Positions 32,559-40,597 of a stretch of 64,000 bases of DNA are shown here, piece by piece. Both the position numbers and the translations under genes were made by a program. The DNA comes from Gammaproteobacteria bacterium (GTDB taxonomy: Bacteria > Pseudomonadota > Gammaproteobacteria > Ga0077536), in the NCBI GenBank assembly GCA_024235015.1, contig JACKNG010000001.1, forward strand, positions 558,001 to 622,000, written 5' to 3'. Under the pieces are notes generated by a model that did no database searches, was not told the DNA's origin, and saw only the letters and a list, made by a program, of their open reading frames with translations. Each line of letters begins with the position of its first letter. Position 1 is the first letter of the stretch.

Positions 32559-32842
32559 CGACGGTCCTGCCCCGCATCACGCCGCGTCACGGCCATGACT
32601 ACCAGGCGGCTGGCCAGGAGGCCCGCACAGCCGGCGACGAGCGCGGCGGGCGAGACCGCCGCCAGTGCCCACAACACCGCCAGCACCACCGCCGCACGCA
32701 GCACGAAACTGCCGAGCACCAGCGCCACCGGGTGCCGTGCCCGCGGCAGGGCCGTGACCCCGAGCCACAGGCCGCCGTAGAACACGCCGCCCGCGGCCAG
32801 GCCGGCGAGCAGTGCACCACCCAGGATTGCTTCAGGCATCAT
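32549..32842 (-). CDS. atpR: N-ATPase-specific membrane subunit AtpR
   Basis: The protein has 97 residues. Three candidate ATG codons (32851, 32842, 32839) lie close together; 32842 has GAGG 9 bases upstream and overlaps the atpQ end. Three hydrophobic helices are visible: LGGALLAGLAAGGVFYGGLW, PVALVLGSFVLRAAVVLAVL with a buried Arg, and ALVAGCAGLLASRLVVMAV. AtpR occurs only in N-ATPase operons; its buried Arg and Gly-rich helix have led to proposals that it helps assemble the c-ring or interacts with its Glu. Function not established. Confidence 0.85.
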   Translation of the reverse strand: MMPEAILGGALLAGLAAGGVFYGGLWLGVTALPRARHPVALVLGSFVLRAAVVLAVLWALAAVSPAALVAGCAGLLASRLVVMAVTRRDAGQDRRCT

Positions 32843-33176
32843 CGTCGTCATCCTCGTCCGCGCGGCTGATCGCGCGCTGTTCGCGCGCCAGCCATTGCCA
32901 CGCCAGCAGGCAGCCGAGCGCAAGCCCGGCGAGCAGCAGGGTCAGGGTCCAGCTGCGCCCGCCCGGGTGGCTGGTATCGAGCCAGCGACCCAGCGCGGCG
33001 CCGGCCAGGGTCGGCACCACCACCGACCAGCCGACCATGCCGAACACGCCGAAGCCCGACCATTCGCGCCCGGCCTGGCGCCGGGCGCGCCGGCGCGCCC
33101 GCGCCGCGCGTTCGACTTCGCGCGCCAGCGCCGGCGAGGCGCTGTCGCCGGCGGTGCGCTCAACGCGCCGCGCCAC
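32832..33176 (-). CDS. atpQ: N-ATPase subunit AtpQ (AtpI/AtpZ-like)
   Basis: The protein has 114 residues from GTG 33176, which overlaps atpC by 17 bases. An Arg-rich N-terminal segment (about 18-36, VERAARARRRARRQ) precedes two membrane helices (FGVFGMVGWSVVVPTLAGAA and TLTLLLAGLALGCLLAWQWL) and an acidic tail with five consecutive Asp. The helix pair matches the AtpI/AtpZ family found next to ATP synthase genes, proposed as assembly factor or Mg2+/Ca2+ related. The acidic tail region overlaps the atpR start. Confidence 0.85.
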   Translation of the reverse strand: MARRVERTAGDSASPALAREVERAARARRRARRQAGREWSGFGVFGMVGWSVVVPTLAGAALGRWLDTSHPGGRSWTLTLLLAGLALGCLLAWQWLAREQRAISRADEDDDDDA

Positions 33177-33582
33177 GACCGCTCTCCCGCACGAGTTCGC
33201 CCTCGAGGCGTGCCAAGACCTGCCGCGTCTCCTGCTCTTCGGCGCCGAGACGGGCGAACCGCCGCTCGACCAGGGCGCGCAGGCGACCGAGATCGTCGCC
33301 CGGAACGCCGTTGCGACAGGCCACCACGACGTCCGCCCCGGTCTTGGTCAACACCCCGCGGTCGAGCGCCACGTAGTGCCGGGTGCCGTCCGTGGTGACG
33401 AATTCCAGTACGCCCGGCAGCAGCACCGCCGCGCAATCGAGCCGTCGCGGCAACAGGCCGTGGCTGCCGGCATCGGTCGTCACCACGACGGCGGTGACGT
33501 CCTCGCGCTCGAGCAGCACACGGTCCGGCAACAGCACGCGCAAGCGCAGGCGGCCCGTAGGCGTGTCGGTGGCGGCGTTCAT
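33160..33582 (-). CDS. atpC: N-ATPase epsilon subunit
   Basis: The protein has 140 residues. The N-terminal beta-sandwich starts LRLRVLLPDRVLLEREDVTA and contains HGLLPRRLDCAAVLLPGVLE. The C-terminal helical hairpin reads LRALVERRFARLGAEEQETR. Epsilon binds gamma and the c-ring and can inhibit ATP hydrolysis. The start overlaps the atpD stop (ATGA, 33579-33582). Length is normal. Confidence 0.92.
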   Translation of the reverse strand: MNAATDTPTGRLRLRVLLPDRVLLEREDVTAVVVTTDAGSHGLLPRRLDCAAVLLPGVLEFVTTDGTRHYVALDRGVLTKTGADVVVACRNGVPGDDLGRLRALVERRFARLGAEEQETRQVLARLEGELVRESGRGAAR

Positions 33583-35003
33583 CGGGCCTGCAGCGGGCCG
33601 TCAGGCAACGTGCCGAGCATGTAGAACGCACTCTCGGCGACGTCCTCCAAGGCATCGCCGAGGATACGCTCGCAATCGGCCAGGGTGCGCGACAAGGGTA
33701 CGTACTGGCCGTCGAGGCCGGTAAAGGCCGCCGTGGTGAAGAACGGCTGGGTGAGGTAGCGCTCGAGACGACGGGCGCGGAACACCGTGCGCCGGTCGGT
33801 GGCGGACAACTGCTCGACACCGAGCATGGCGATGATGTCCTTGAGTTCCTCGTACTCGGCCAGCGTACGACGCACTTCGCGCGCGATGGCGTAGTGGTGC
33901 GCGCCGACGTTGCCCGGGGTGAGCATGCGCGAGTTCGAATTGAGCGGATCGACCGCGGGAAACAGGCCCTCGGCGGCGCGCTTGCGCGACAGCGCGATCG
34001 AGGCGGAGAGGTGGGAGAAGGTGTGCACGGCGGCCGGGTCGGTGAAATCGTCGGCCGGCACGTAGACCGCCTGGATGGCGGTGATGGCGCCGTTGTCCGT
34101 GCTCGCGATGCGCTCCTCGAGCTCGGCCAGCTCGGTCTCCATGGTCGGCTGGTAGCCGAGCCGCGAGGGCATTTGCCCCATCAGGCCGGAAACCTCCGAG
34201 CCGGCCTGGATGAAGCGGAAGATGTTGTCCATCAACAGCAGCACGTCCTTGCGCTCGTCGTCACGAAAATACTCCGCCATGGTCAGCGCCGCATGGCCGA
34301 CGCGGAAGCGGCAGCCGGGCGGCTCGTTCATCTGCCCGAACACCATGACCATGTCGTCGAGCACGCCGCTCGCCTTCATGTCGCGGTACAGCTCCTCGCC
34401 CTCGCGGCTGCGCTCGCCGATGCCGCAGAAGATGCTGGCGCCATGCTGGCGATTGGCGATGTTGTGGATCATCTCGGTCAGGAGCACCGTCTTGCCGACG
34501 CCGGCGCCGCCGAACAGGCCGGCCTTGCCGCCACGTTCGAGGGGCGCGAGCAGGTCGATGACCTTGATGCCGGTTTCGAACACCGTGGTCTCGGTGGAAC
34601 GCCGTACCAGTGGCGGCGGCGCGGCGTGCACGCTGCGCCATTGCACCTCGCCGAGCGGCCCGGCGCGGTCGATCGGCTGACCGAAGACGTCGAACATGCG
34701 CGAGAGAATGGCCGGGCCGACCGGCGCCTGCAGCGGCCGGCCGGTATCGCGCAGCTCGTCGCCGCGGGCGAGGCCCTCGGTCGCGTTCAAGGCGACCCCG
34801 CGCACGTGGTGGCGATCGAGCTGGCTGAGCACCTCGATGGCGATGTCGCCGGCGGCGCGGGCGCGCAGGATGGCACGCACCGGCGGCAGGCCGACCTCGA
34901 AACGGCCGTCGACGACGCTGCCGCGCACCGACACGACGTGGCCCTGCCCCGGCGTGGGGCTCACCACCGGCGTCGCGCCGCTCGCCTGCACTTCGCTGCT
35001 CAT
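33579..35003 (-). CDS. atpD: N-ATPase beta subunit (catalytic)
   Basis: The protein has 474 residues, starting at ATG 35003; ATG 35018 is an in-frame alternative, and neither has a strong ribosome site. The P-loop is GLFGGAGVGKTVLLTEM. Catalytic GERSREGEELYRDM and the Walker B strand DVLLLMDNIFRF-IQAGSEVSGLMG follow, with the conserved PSRLGYQPTMETELAELEER and DDFTDPAAVHTFSHL. The last part is the helical DELSEE-like region LAEYEELKDIIAMLGVEQLS. Beta makes or splits ATP. It is the first gene of the nine-gene operon, and no other ATP synthase operon is in the window. Confidence 0.97.
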   Translation of the reverse strand: MSSEVQASGATPVVSPTPGQGHVVSVRGSVVDGRFEVGLPPVRAILRARAAGDIAIEVLSQLDRHHVRGVALNATEGLARGDELRDTGRPLQAPVGPAILSRMFDVFGQPIDRAGPLGEVQWRSVHAAPPPLVRRSTETTVFETGIKVIDLLAPLERGGKAGLFGGAGVGKTVLLTEMIHNIANRQHGASIFCGIGERSREGEELYRDMKASGVLDDMVMVFGQMNEPPGCRFRVGHAALTMAEYFRDDERKDVLLLMDNIFRFIQAGSEVSGLMGQMPSRLGYQPTMETELAELEERIASTDNGAITAIQAVYVPADDFTDPAAVHTFSHLSASIALSRKRAAEGLFPAVDPLNSNSRMLTPGNVGAHHYAIAREVRRTLAEYEELKDIIAMLGVEQLSATDRRTVFRARRLERYLTQPFFTTAAFTGLDGQYVPLSRTLADCERILGDALEDVAESAFYMLGTLPDGPLQAR

Positions 35004-35126
35004 CGTGGCGCACAGCATGACGCAAGCCCGCCACGGGTGCCTTGATCTGTGGCAGGCGCCGCCCCCTGCCGTGCGCCCCGCCTTCCGGCTACCATGGCCG
35101 CCCGCTGTCATTCCGAGGCCGTCGCC

Positions 35127-35807
35127 ATGATCGATCTCTATACCGACGCCACCCCCAACGGCTGGAAGGTGTCCGTCATGCTGGAAGAAATCGGCCTGCC
35201 CTACACGGTGCACCACGTCGATCTCATGCAGGGTCAGCAGAAGGCGCCCTGGTTCCTCGAAATCTGCCCCAACGGGCGCATCCCCGCCATCGTCGACCGC
35301 GCCAACGGTGATTTCGCGGTGTTCGAGTCCGGCGCCATCATGCTCTACCTGGCGAAACAGAGCGGCCAGCTCATGCCGTCGGACGCCAAGGGCGAATCCC
35401 GCGTCACCCAGTGGTTGATGTTCCAGATGGCCGGTATCGGCCCGATGATGGGCCAGTCGAACGTGTTCTACCGCTACTTCCCCGAGAAGCTGCCGGCGGC
35501 GATCAAGCGCTACCACAACGAGTGCCGGCGGCTCTACGAAGTGCTCGATCGCCAGCTCGCCGGCCGCGACTACCTGTGCGACGAGTACTCCATTGCCGAC
35601 ATCGCCAACTGGTGCTGGGTGCGCATCCACTTCTGGGGCGGCAGCAGCATCGAGGGGCTGGCCAACCTGCAGGCCTGGCTCGATCGCCTGGAGGCCCGCC
35701 CGGCCTGCCAGCGCGGCATCGCCGTGCCCCATCCGGCGGACTGGGCGAAGTACGAACGCGACCTCGCCAGCGAGGACAGCGTCGTGCGCGGCCTGGTGAC
35801 GCAGTGA
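35127..35807 (+). CDS. Glutathione S-transferase, Nu-class (YfcG/YghU-like)
   Basis: The protein has 226 residues from ATG 35127 (GAGG 8 bases upstream). The thioredoxin-like N-terminal domain starts IDLYTDATPNGWKVSVMLEE; the T-P-N-G motif is the glutathione-thiol contact of Nu-class enzymes. ICPNGRIPAIVDR (cis-Pro) and FESGAIMLYLAKQSG (glutamyl contact E-S) follow. The C-terminal helical domain contains FQMAGIGPMMGQSNVFYRY and YSIADIANWCWVRI. E. coli relatives act as disulfide-bond reductases rather than conjugating enzymes. It overlaps the next gene by one base (TGATG). Confidence 0.9.
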   Translation: MIDLYTDATPNGWKVSVMLEEIGLPYTVHHVDLMQGQQKAPWFLEICPNGRIPAIVDRANGDFAVFESGAIMLYLAKQSGQLMPSDAKGESRVTQWLMFQMAGIGPMMGQSNVFYRYFPEKLPAAIKRYHNECRRLYEVLDRQLAGRDYLCDEYSIADIANWCWVRIHFWGGSSIEGLANLQAWLDRLEARPACQRGIAVPHPADWAKYERDLASEDSVVRGLVTQ

Positions 35808-36526
35808 TGAGTGCCATGCAGATCGCCCGCGCCGACGGCGGCGACATCGTCGCCGAACCCGAACTCTACAACGCCCTGCTCGCCCTCGACGGCGCCGCCA
35901 TCGTCGAACTCGGCTGCGGCACCGGCGTGCATACCCGCGCCATCGCCGGCGGCGGGCGCGACCGCCGCGTGATCGCTTTCGAGGTCGACCGCGTGCAACT
36001 CCAACGCAACCAGGCCGACGCCCCGGCCAACGTCGAATTCCGCTACGGTGGCGCCGAGGCCATCGACCTGCCCGCGGCCAGCACCGACATCGTGTTCATG
36101 TTCAAGTCGCTGCACCACGTGCCGCTGGCGGCACTGGACGCCGCGCTGGACGAAGTCGCGCGTATCCTGCGCCCCGGTGGGCGCGCGTGGATCTCGGAGC
36201 CCGTGTTCGCCGGCGCCTTCAACGACGTCATCCGTCGCTTCCACGACGAGCAGGCGGTACGCCAGGCGGCCTTCGCCGCGGTCGAGCGTGCCGTCGAGCG
36301 CGGCGTGCTCGAACTCGAGCGCGAGATTTTCTTCCGCAACCCGGTGCACTTCGCGAGCTTCGCCGAGTTCGAAGCACGCATCATCAACGCCACGCACAGC
36401 GAGCATCGTCTCGACGAGCTGACCCTGGCGCGGGTGAAAGCCGATTTCGACGCCCACCTGGGTGCCGACGGCGCCCACTTCCAGGCGCCGATGCGGGTCG
36501 ACCTGCTGCGCCGGCCGCCAGCTTGA
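35807..36526 (+). CDS. Class I SAM-dependent methyltransferase
   Basis: The protein has 239 residues, starting at ATG 35807 inside the GST stop (TGATG). Motif I, AAIVELGCGTGVHTRAIAG, binds SAM; motif II is VIAFEVDRVQLQ; STDIVFMFKSLHHVPLAALD and VARILRPGGRAWISEPVF are the later strands. This is a methyltransferase-11-type fold. The acceptor is unknown. Its coupling with a GST suggests a joint role in detoxifying or methylating a thiol or electrophile, which is speculative. Confidence 0.88.
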   Translation: MSAMQIARADGGDIVAEPELYNALLALDGAAIVELGCGTGVHTRAIAGGGRDRRVIAFEVDRVQLQRNQADAPANVEFRYGGAEAIDLPAASTDIVFMFKSLHHVPLAALDAALDEVARILRPGGRAWISEPVFAGAFNDVIRRFHDEQAVRQAAFAAVERAVERGVLELEREIFFRNPVHFASFAEFEARIINATHSEHRLDELTLARVKADFDAHLGADGAHFQAPMRVDLLRRPPA

Positions 36527-36536
36527 ACTGACTGGA

Positions 36537-37382
36537 TCAAGCCTCGGCGCGCAGCCGCGCTATGCGCGCCTCCAGCGGCGGGTGGGTCGACAACAGGCTG
36601 CCCAGTCCGCCACTGATGCCGAAGGCGGCCATGCTGTCGGGCAGGCCCTGCGGGTCCGACTGGGCCTTGAGCCGTTCGAGCGCGGCAATCATCTTGCCGC
36701 GCCCGGCCAGGCGGGCGCCGCCGGCATCGGCGCGGTATTCGCGGAAGCGGCTGAACCACATCACGATCAGCGAGGCGAGGAAGCCGAGCACCGCCTGGGC
36801 CGCGAAGTAGCCGAGGTAGTAGCCGGCGCCGTGGCGACCGCGACCGTCGCGGTCGATGGCCGCAGCGAGGACGTGGGCGAAGACCATGACGAAGGTATTG
36901 AGCACGCCCTGGACCAGCGCCAGGGTGACCATGTCGCCGTTGGCGACGTGGCTGATCTCGTGGCCCAGCACCGCCTCGACCTCGTCCTCGCTCATCTGCC
37001 GCAGCAGGCCCGTGCTGACCGCGACCAGGGCGGCGTCGCGATTGGCGCCGGTGGCGAAGGCGTTGGGGCTGGGCGAGTCGAACACCGCGACCTCCGGCAT
37101 GCCGATGCCGGCCGCCGCGGCCTGGCGTTCGACGGTGGCGAGCAGCCAGCGCTCGGCGGCGTTCGACGGCTGTTCGATGACCTGGGCGCCGACCGCGCGT
37201 GCCGCCATCGTTTTGGACATCAGCAACGAGATGAGCGAGCCGCCCATGCCGAAGATGGCGGCAAACACCAGCATGCCACCGGTGCCGGAGCCCGGCTGGT
37301 CGAGCCCCAGCACCTTCATGACGATGGACAGCACGAACAGCACGGCGAAGTTGGTGGCGAGGAACAAACCGATTCTCAGCAT
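36537..37382 (-). CDS. htpX: Membrane zinc metalloprotease HtpX
   Basis: The protein has 281 residues from ATG 37382 (AGGAG 9 bases upstream). Two N-terminal helices (IGLFLATNFAVLFVLSIVMK and MLVFAAIFGMGGSLISLLMS) are followed by VFDSPSPNAFATGANRDAAL and the zinc site VEAVLGHEISHVANGD. Two more helices and the third ligand in FREYRADAGGARLAG complete it. HtpX is an M48 protease of the inner membrane that removes misfolded membrane proteins together with FtsH. In E. coli it is controlled by CpxR; here it sits downstream, on the same strand, of a two-component system gene pair that could regulate it. Confidence 0.95.
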   Translation of the reverse strand: MLRIGLFLATNFAVLFVLSIVMKVLGLDQPGSGTGGMLVFAAIFGMGGSLISLLMSKTMAARAVGAQVIEQPSNAAERWLLATVERQAAAAGIGMPEVAVFDSPSPNAFATGANRDAALVAVSTGLLRQMSEDEVEAVLGHEISHVANGDMVTLALVQGVLNTFVMVFAHVLAAAIDRDGRGRHGAGYYLGYFAAQAVLGFLASLIVMWFSRFREYRADAGGARLAGRGKMIAALERLKAQSDPQGLPDSMAAFGISGGLGSLLSTHPPLEARIARLRAEA

Positions 37383-37452
37383 GCAGCGGAACTCCTGATG
37401 GCGCGGACGGGTACGGCGAAACCCGTTTGAGATGCGGGCGCGGCCGGCGAAT

Positions 37453-38793
37453 TCAAGCAAGCGGTCGAGCCGCCACGGTGCCGCCGCGCGGTTCGTCTGC
37501 CGGCGCGCCGACCTCGGCGTCCGGCAGGCTCACCGTCACCGTGGTCCCGGCATTGGGCGCGCTGCGGATGTCGACCTGCCAGTCGAAGCGATCGGCGATG
37601 CGCTTGACCAGGCCGAGACCGATACCGTTGCCCTGCGCGTGCAGGCGGTTGGCAGCGGGGGTGAAGACCTGCCCCAGGTGCTCCTCGGTCATGCCGCGGC
37701 CGCTGTCGGCGATGCTCACGCCGTCGGCATCGACGCGCACGACGATGGTGCCCTGCTCGGTGTAGGCGGCGGCGTTGCGCAGCAGGTTGCCGAACACGAT
37801 GGCGAGCAGGCGCGGCGTGCTCGATACCGCAAGCCGCGCGTCCTCGACGAAACGCCATTCCAGCGGCTTGGCGCCGTAGATCATGCGGTAGCCGGCAATC
37901 GCCTCGGCGAGTACGTCGTTGACCACCACGCGCCGCTTGGCCAGGGTGCCCTCGTTCTCCCGCGCCAGCAGCAGCAGGATTTCGGTCAGCTCCTCCATAT
38001 CGAGCGCGGCGCGCCGGATCTTCTCCGCCATGGCGCGGGCGTCGTCGTCGAGGGTGGTGCGCTTGAGCAGGTTGTCGCAGGCCATACGGATGACGGTGAG
38101 CGGGCTGCGCAGCTCGTGGCTGGCTTCGCGGGTGAACATGCGCTCGCGGTCGATGAAGCGGTCGACCCGGCCGAGCAGGTGGCGCAGGGCGCGCGCCAGG
38201 ACGTCGATTTCGGCGCCGCCGCGGCCACCGCCCTCGCCTTCGAACGGCGACAGGTCGGGGGTCTCGAGATCGATGTCGCGGACGCTGCGCGCGAGCAGGA
38301 TGACCGGTGACACCGCGCGCCGCGTGATGCGGTAGGCAACCCAGGCCGACGAGTAGAGCACGATCAGCATCAGGCCCAGGGGGGCGATACCGAAGTAGGT
38401 GGCGAGCTCGGTGACGTTGGCGGCATCGAAGACCAGGTACAGCCGCGTGCCGTTGTCCTCGCTCACGTGCACCACGGATTCACCGATCGGCGTGACGACG
38501 TCGTGGATGCCGAGCGAGAGATCGGCGAACTCCGCCGGCACCTCGTCGATGCCACGCTCGAAGACGTAGCCGATCAAGGTGTTGGTGTTGGGCGCCGGCG
38601 TGTCGGCCGTGATCTTGCGCCGCGCCCAGAAGTAGTCGGCCTCGCGCTCCAGCGCCGAGACGATGAGCAGCTCGCGGATGGCGAACTCGGCGAGGAACAC
38701 GCCAGCGAAAGCGGTCGCGCTGATCAACACGATCTGCAACACGAAGGCGCGCCACAGGCTGGTATTGAGGCGGCGGCGGCTGTCAGTCGTCAT
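37453..38793 (-). CDS. Sensor histidine kinase
   Basis: The protein has 446 residues from ATG 38793, overlapping the response regulator by 11 bases. TM1 is about 14-38 and TM2 about 150-172, enclosing a periplasmic sensor domain of about 110 residues. A HAMP region is followed by the H box FTREASHELRSPLTVIR (H226), the N box IVFGNLLRNAAAYTEQG, G1 VSIADSGRGM and G2 GNGIGLGLVKRIADRF. An insertion of Gly/Arg residues (EGEGGGRGGAEID) lies in the linker before the H box. Signal unknown; it pairs with the regulator at 38783. Confidence 0.92.
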   Translation of the reverse strand: MTTDSRRRLNTSLWRAFVLQIVLISATAFAGVFLAEFAIRELLIVSALEREADYFWARRKITADTPAPNTNTLIGYVFERGIDEVPAEFADLSLGIHDVVTPIGESVVHVSEDNGTRLYLVFDAANVTELATYFGIAPLGLMLIVLYSSAWVAYRITRRAVSPVILLARSVRDIDLETPDLSPFEGEGGGRGGAEIDVLARALRHLLGRVDRFIDRERMFTREASHELRSPLTVIRMACDNLLKRTTLDDDARAMAEKIRRAALDMEELTEILLLLARENEGTLAKRRVVVNDVLAEAIAGYRMIYGAKPLEWRFVEDARLAVSSTPRLLAIVFGNLLRNAAAYTEQGTIVVRVDADGVSIADSGRGMTEEHLGQVFTPAANRLHAQGNGIGLGLVKRIADRFDWQVDIRSAPNAGTTVTVSLPDAEVGAPADEPRGGTVAARPLA

Positions 38794-39469
38794 CGGCGAC
38801 GCGGAAGCCGGCGCTGTGCACGGTGTGGATGAGGGCGCGTTCGAACGGCCGGTCGACCGCCTTGCGCAGGGTGTAGAGGTGGCTGCGCAGGGCATCGCTG
38901 TCCGGCGGCACGTCGCCCCACACGGTGCGTTCGATGCTGCGGCGGTCGACCACGCGCGGCGACTCCTGCATGAGCAGGGCCAGGATCTTGAACCCGATCG
39001 GGGTCAGGGTGAGCTCCTGCCCGGCGCGCTCGACACTGTGGCGGCGGAGATCGAGGCGCAGGTCGCCGACCTCGAGCACGTCGCCCTGGTTGCTGCCCGC
39101 GCGGCGCCGGATCAGGGCGCGCAGGCGCGCTTCCAGCTCCTCGAGGTCGAAGGGTTTGACCAGGTAGTCGTCGGCGCCGCACTCGAACCCGCTGAGCTTG
39201 TCGGCGAGCGTGTCGCGCGCCGTCAGCATCAGCAGCGGCGTATCGATGCGCGCCTCGCGCAGGCCGCGGCACACTTCGAGACCGTCGATGCCGGGCAGCA
39301 TGACGTCGAGCACCACGGCGTCGTAGCGGTTGTCGGCGCCGAGGCGCAGGCCGGTGTGCCCGTCCGCGGCATAGTCGACGCTGAAACCGCGCCCCTCGAG
39401 GTAGGCGCAGACCATCTCCGCGATGTCGTGGTGATCCTCGACGATGAGAATATCGCCGGCGTGCTGCAT
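38783..39469 (-). CDS. OmpR/PhoB-family response regulator
   Basis: The protein has 228 residues from ATG 39469. The receiver domain (about 5-120) has the acidic pocket ILIVEDHHD, the phosphorylation site VVLDVMLPG (D55), the conserved Thr in LLMLTARD and the Lys in LVKPFDLEEL. The winged-helix output domain (about 130-225) reads ELTLTPIGFKILALLMQ and ends LIHTVHSAGFRVADDD. It overlaps the kinase gene (ATGA-type coupling), so the pair forms one operon. Confidence 0.93.
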   Translation of the reverse strand: MQHAGDILIVEDHHDIAEMVCAYLEGRGFSVDYAADGHTGLRLGADNRYDAVVLDVMLPGIDGLEVCRGLREARIDTPLLMLTARDTLADKLSGFECGADDYLVKPFDLEELEARLRALIRRRAGSNQGDVLEVGDLRLDLRRHSVERAGQELTLTPIGFKILALLMQESPRVVDRRSIERTVWGDVPPDSDALRSHLYTLRKAVDRPFERALIHTVHSAGFRVADDD

Positions 39470-39571
39470 GGTCGTTCCACCCGGCGCCAAGCTGCGACGC
39501 CCTCCCGATCCTGCGCGCCACTTATACACCGGCCCGCGCGACGCGGCCAATCGTCGCCTCGGCGTCGCCCC

Positions 39572-40510
39572 CTATGACGGCGGCGTCATGAACCGCGCGA
39601 GCAGCAGGCTCGCCACCACGGCGCTGACCAAGGTTGAGACGACGATGGTCTGCGCGACCGTGGTCTCGCGCACGCGGTAGTGGCTGGCGAAGACGAAGGC
39701 GTTGACCCCGCTCGGCATCGCCGCCAGCACCACCGCCACCGCCAGCCAGTCCGCGCGTACGCCGAGACCGTGGCCGAGCGCCCACACCGCCAGCGGATGG
39801 GCGACGTTCTTGAGCGCGACCAGCAGCGCGACGTCGCCCGGGGCGCCGCCCAGGCGGCACTGGGCGAGGCCGATACCGAGTGCGATCAACGCACAGCCGG
39901 GCCCGGCGCTGCCGAGCAGGCGGAGCAGGTCGTCGAGCGGGCGCGGCAGCACCGCGCCGCCGAGATTGAGGGCAATGCCGAGGACCAGGCTGAGCACCAC
40001 CGGGTTGGCCACCAGCACGCGCAGGGCGCCCGCCGGGCCGCCTGCGGGGCCGCCCGCCGGTGTGCCGCGCTCGCACAGCCAGGTCGTGAGCGGGAACAGC
40101 AGCGGGCTCTGCGCCGCCAGCAGGATGAACAGCGGTACCGCGCCGGCGTCACCGAAGGCACCGATGACCAGCGGGTAGCCGAGCAGCACGATGTTGGCGT
40201 AGGCCCCGGCCATGCCGGCGACGCCGAGTTCGCCCGGCGCCCAACCGAGGCGCCGCCGTGCCAGCACCGCGGCCAGGCCGTAGAGCAGCAGCGAGGGCAG
40301 GTAGAAGGCGGCGATGAAGCGCCAGGGCAGCGTGGCCGGCAGGCTTGCCCCGGCCAGGCTGCGCAGCAGCATGGCCGGGATGGCAAGATGGAACATGAAG
40401 CGCACCAGCGCGCGTCCGGTGGCGGCATCGAACACGTCCGCCCGCGCCAGCCCAAAGCCGATAGCGACGGCCGCGAAGACCGGGCCGACGACCGTGATGA
40501 CGCCGCTCAT
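39572..40510 (-). CDS. AEC (auxin efflux carrier) family transporter
   Basis: The protein has 312 residues and about ten membrane helices. It starts SGVITVVGPVFAAVAIGFGL. Helices come in two sets of five with the broken-helix motif in each: LAIPAMLLRSLAG in the first half and SAGPGCALIALGIGLAQ in the second. AMPSGVNAFVFASHY near the C-terminus, with its Pro-x-x-Asn crossover, is typical of the family. Members export organic acids such as malate, or amino-acid-like compounds. No linked pathway is evident. It lies upstream of, and in the same direction as, the response regulator. Confidence 0.88.
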   Translation of the reverse strand: MSGVITVVGPVFAAVAIGFGLARADVFDAATGRALVRFMFHLAIPAMLLRSLAGASLPATLPWRFIAAFYLPSLLLYGLAAVLARRRLGWAPGELGVAGMAGAYANIVLLGYPLVIGAFGDAGAVPLFILLAAQSPLLFPLTTWLCERGTPAGGPAGGPAGALRVLVANPVVLSLVLGIALNLGGAVLPRPLDDLLRLLGSAGPGCALIALGIGLAQCRLGGAPGDVALLVALKNVAHPLAVWALGHGLGVRADWLAVAVVLAAMPSGVNAFVFASHYRVRETTVAQTIVVSTLVSAVVASLLLARFMTPPS

Positions 40511-40542
40511 GGTTCACCCGCACCGCGCATCACGCGGACATG

Positions 40543-40576
40543 AAAAACCCGGCGGCGGCAGTGCCGGCGCCGGGTT
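40543..40576 (-). terminator. Rho-independent terminator of the LLM oxidoreductase gene
   Basis: On the minus strand AACCCGGCG (40576-40568) pairs with CGCCGGGTT (40554-40546) around a 13-base loop that can itself pair (CCGGC/GCCG). A T run follows, seen as AAAAA at 40543-40547 on the plus strand. It lies about 20 bases beyond the stop codon at 40598. Confidence 0.8.
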
Positions 40577-40597
40577 GCTTGCCGATGCGGCGGGTGC

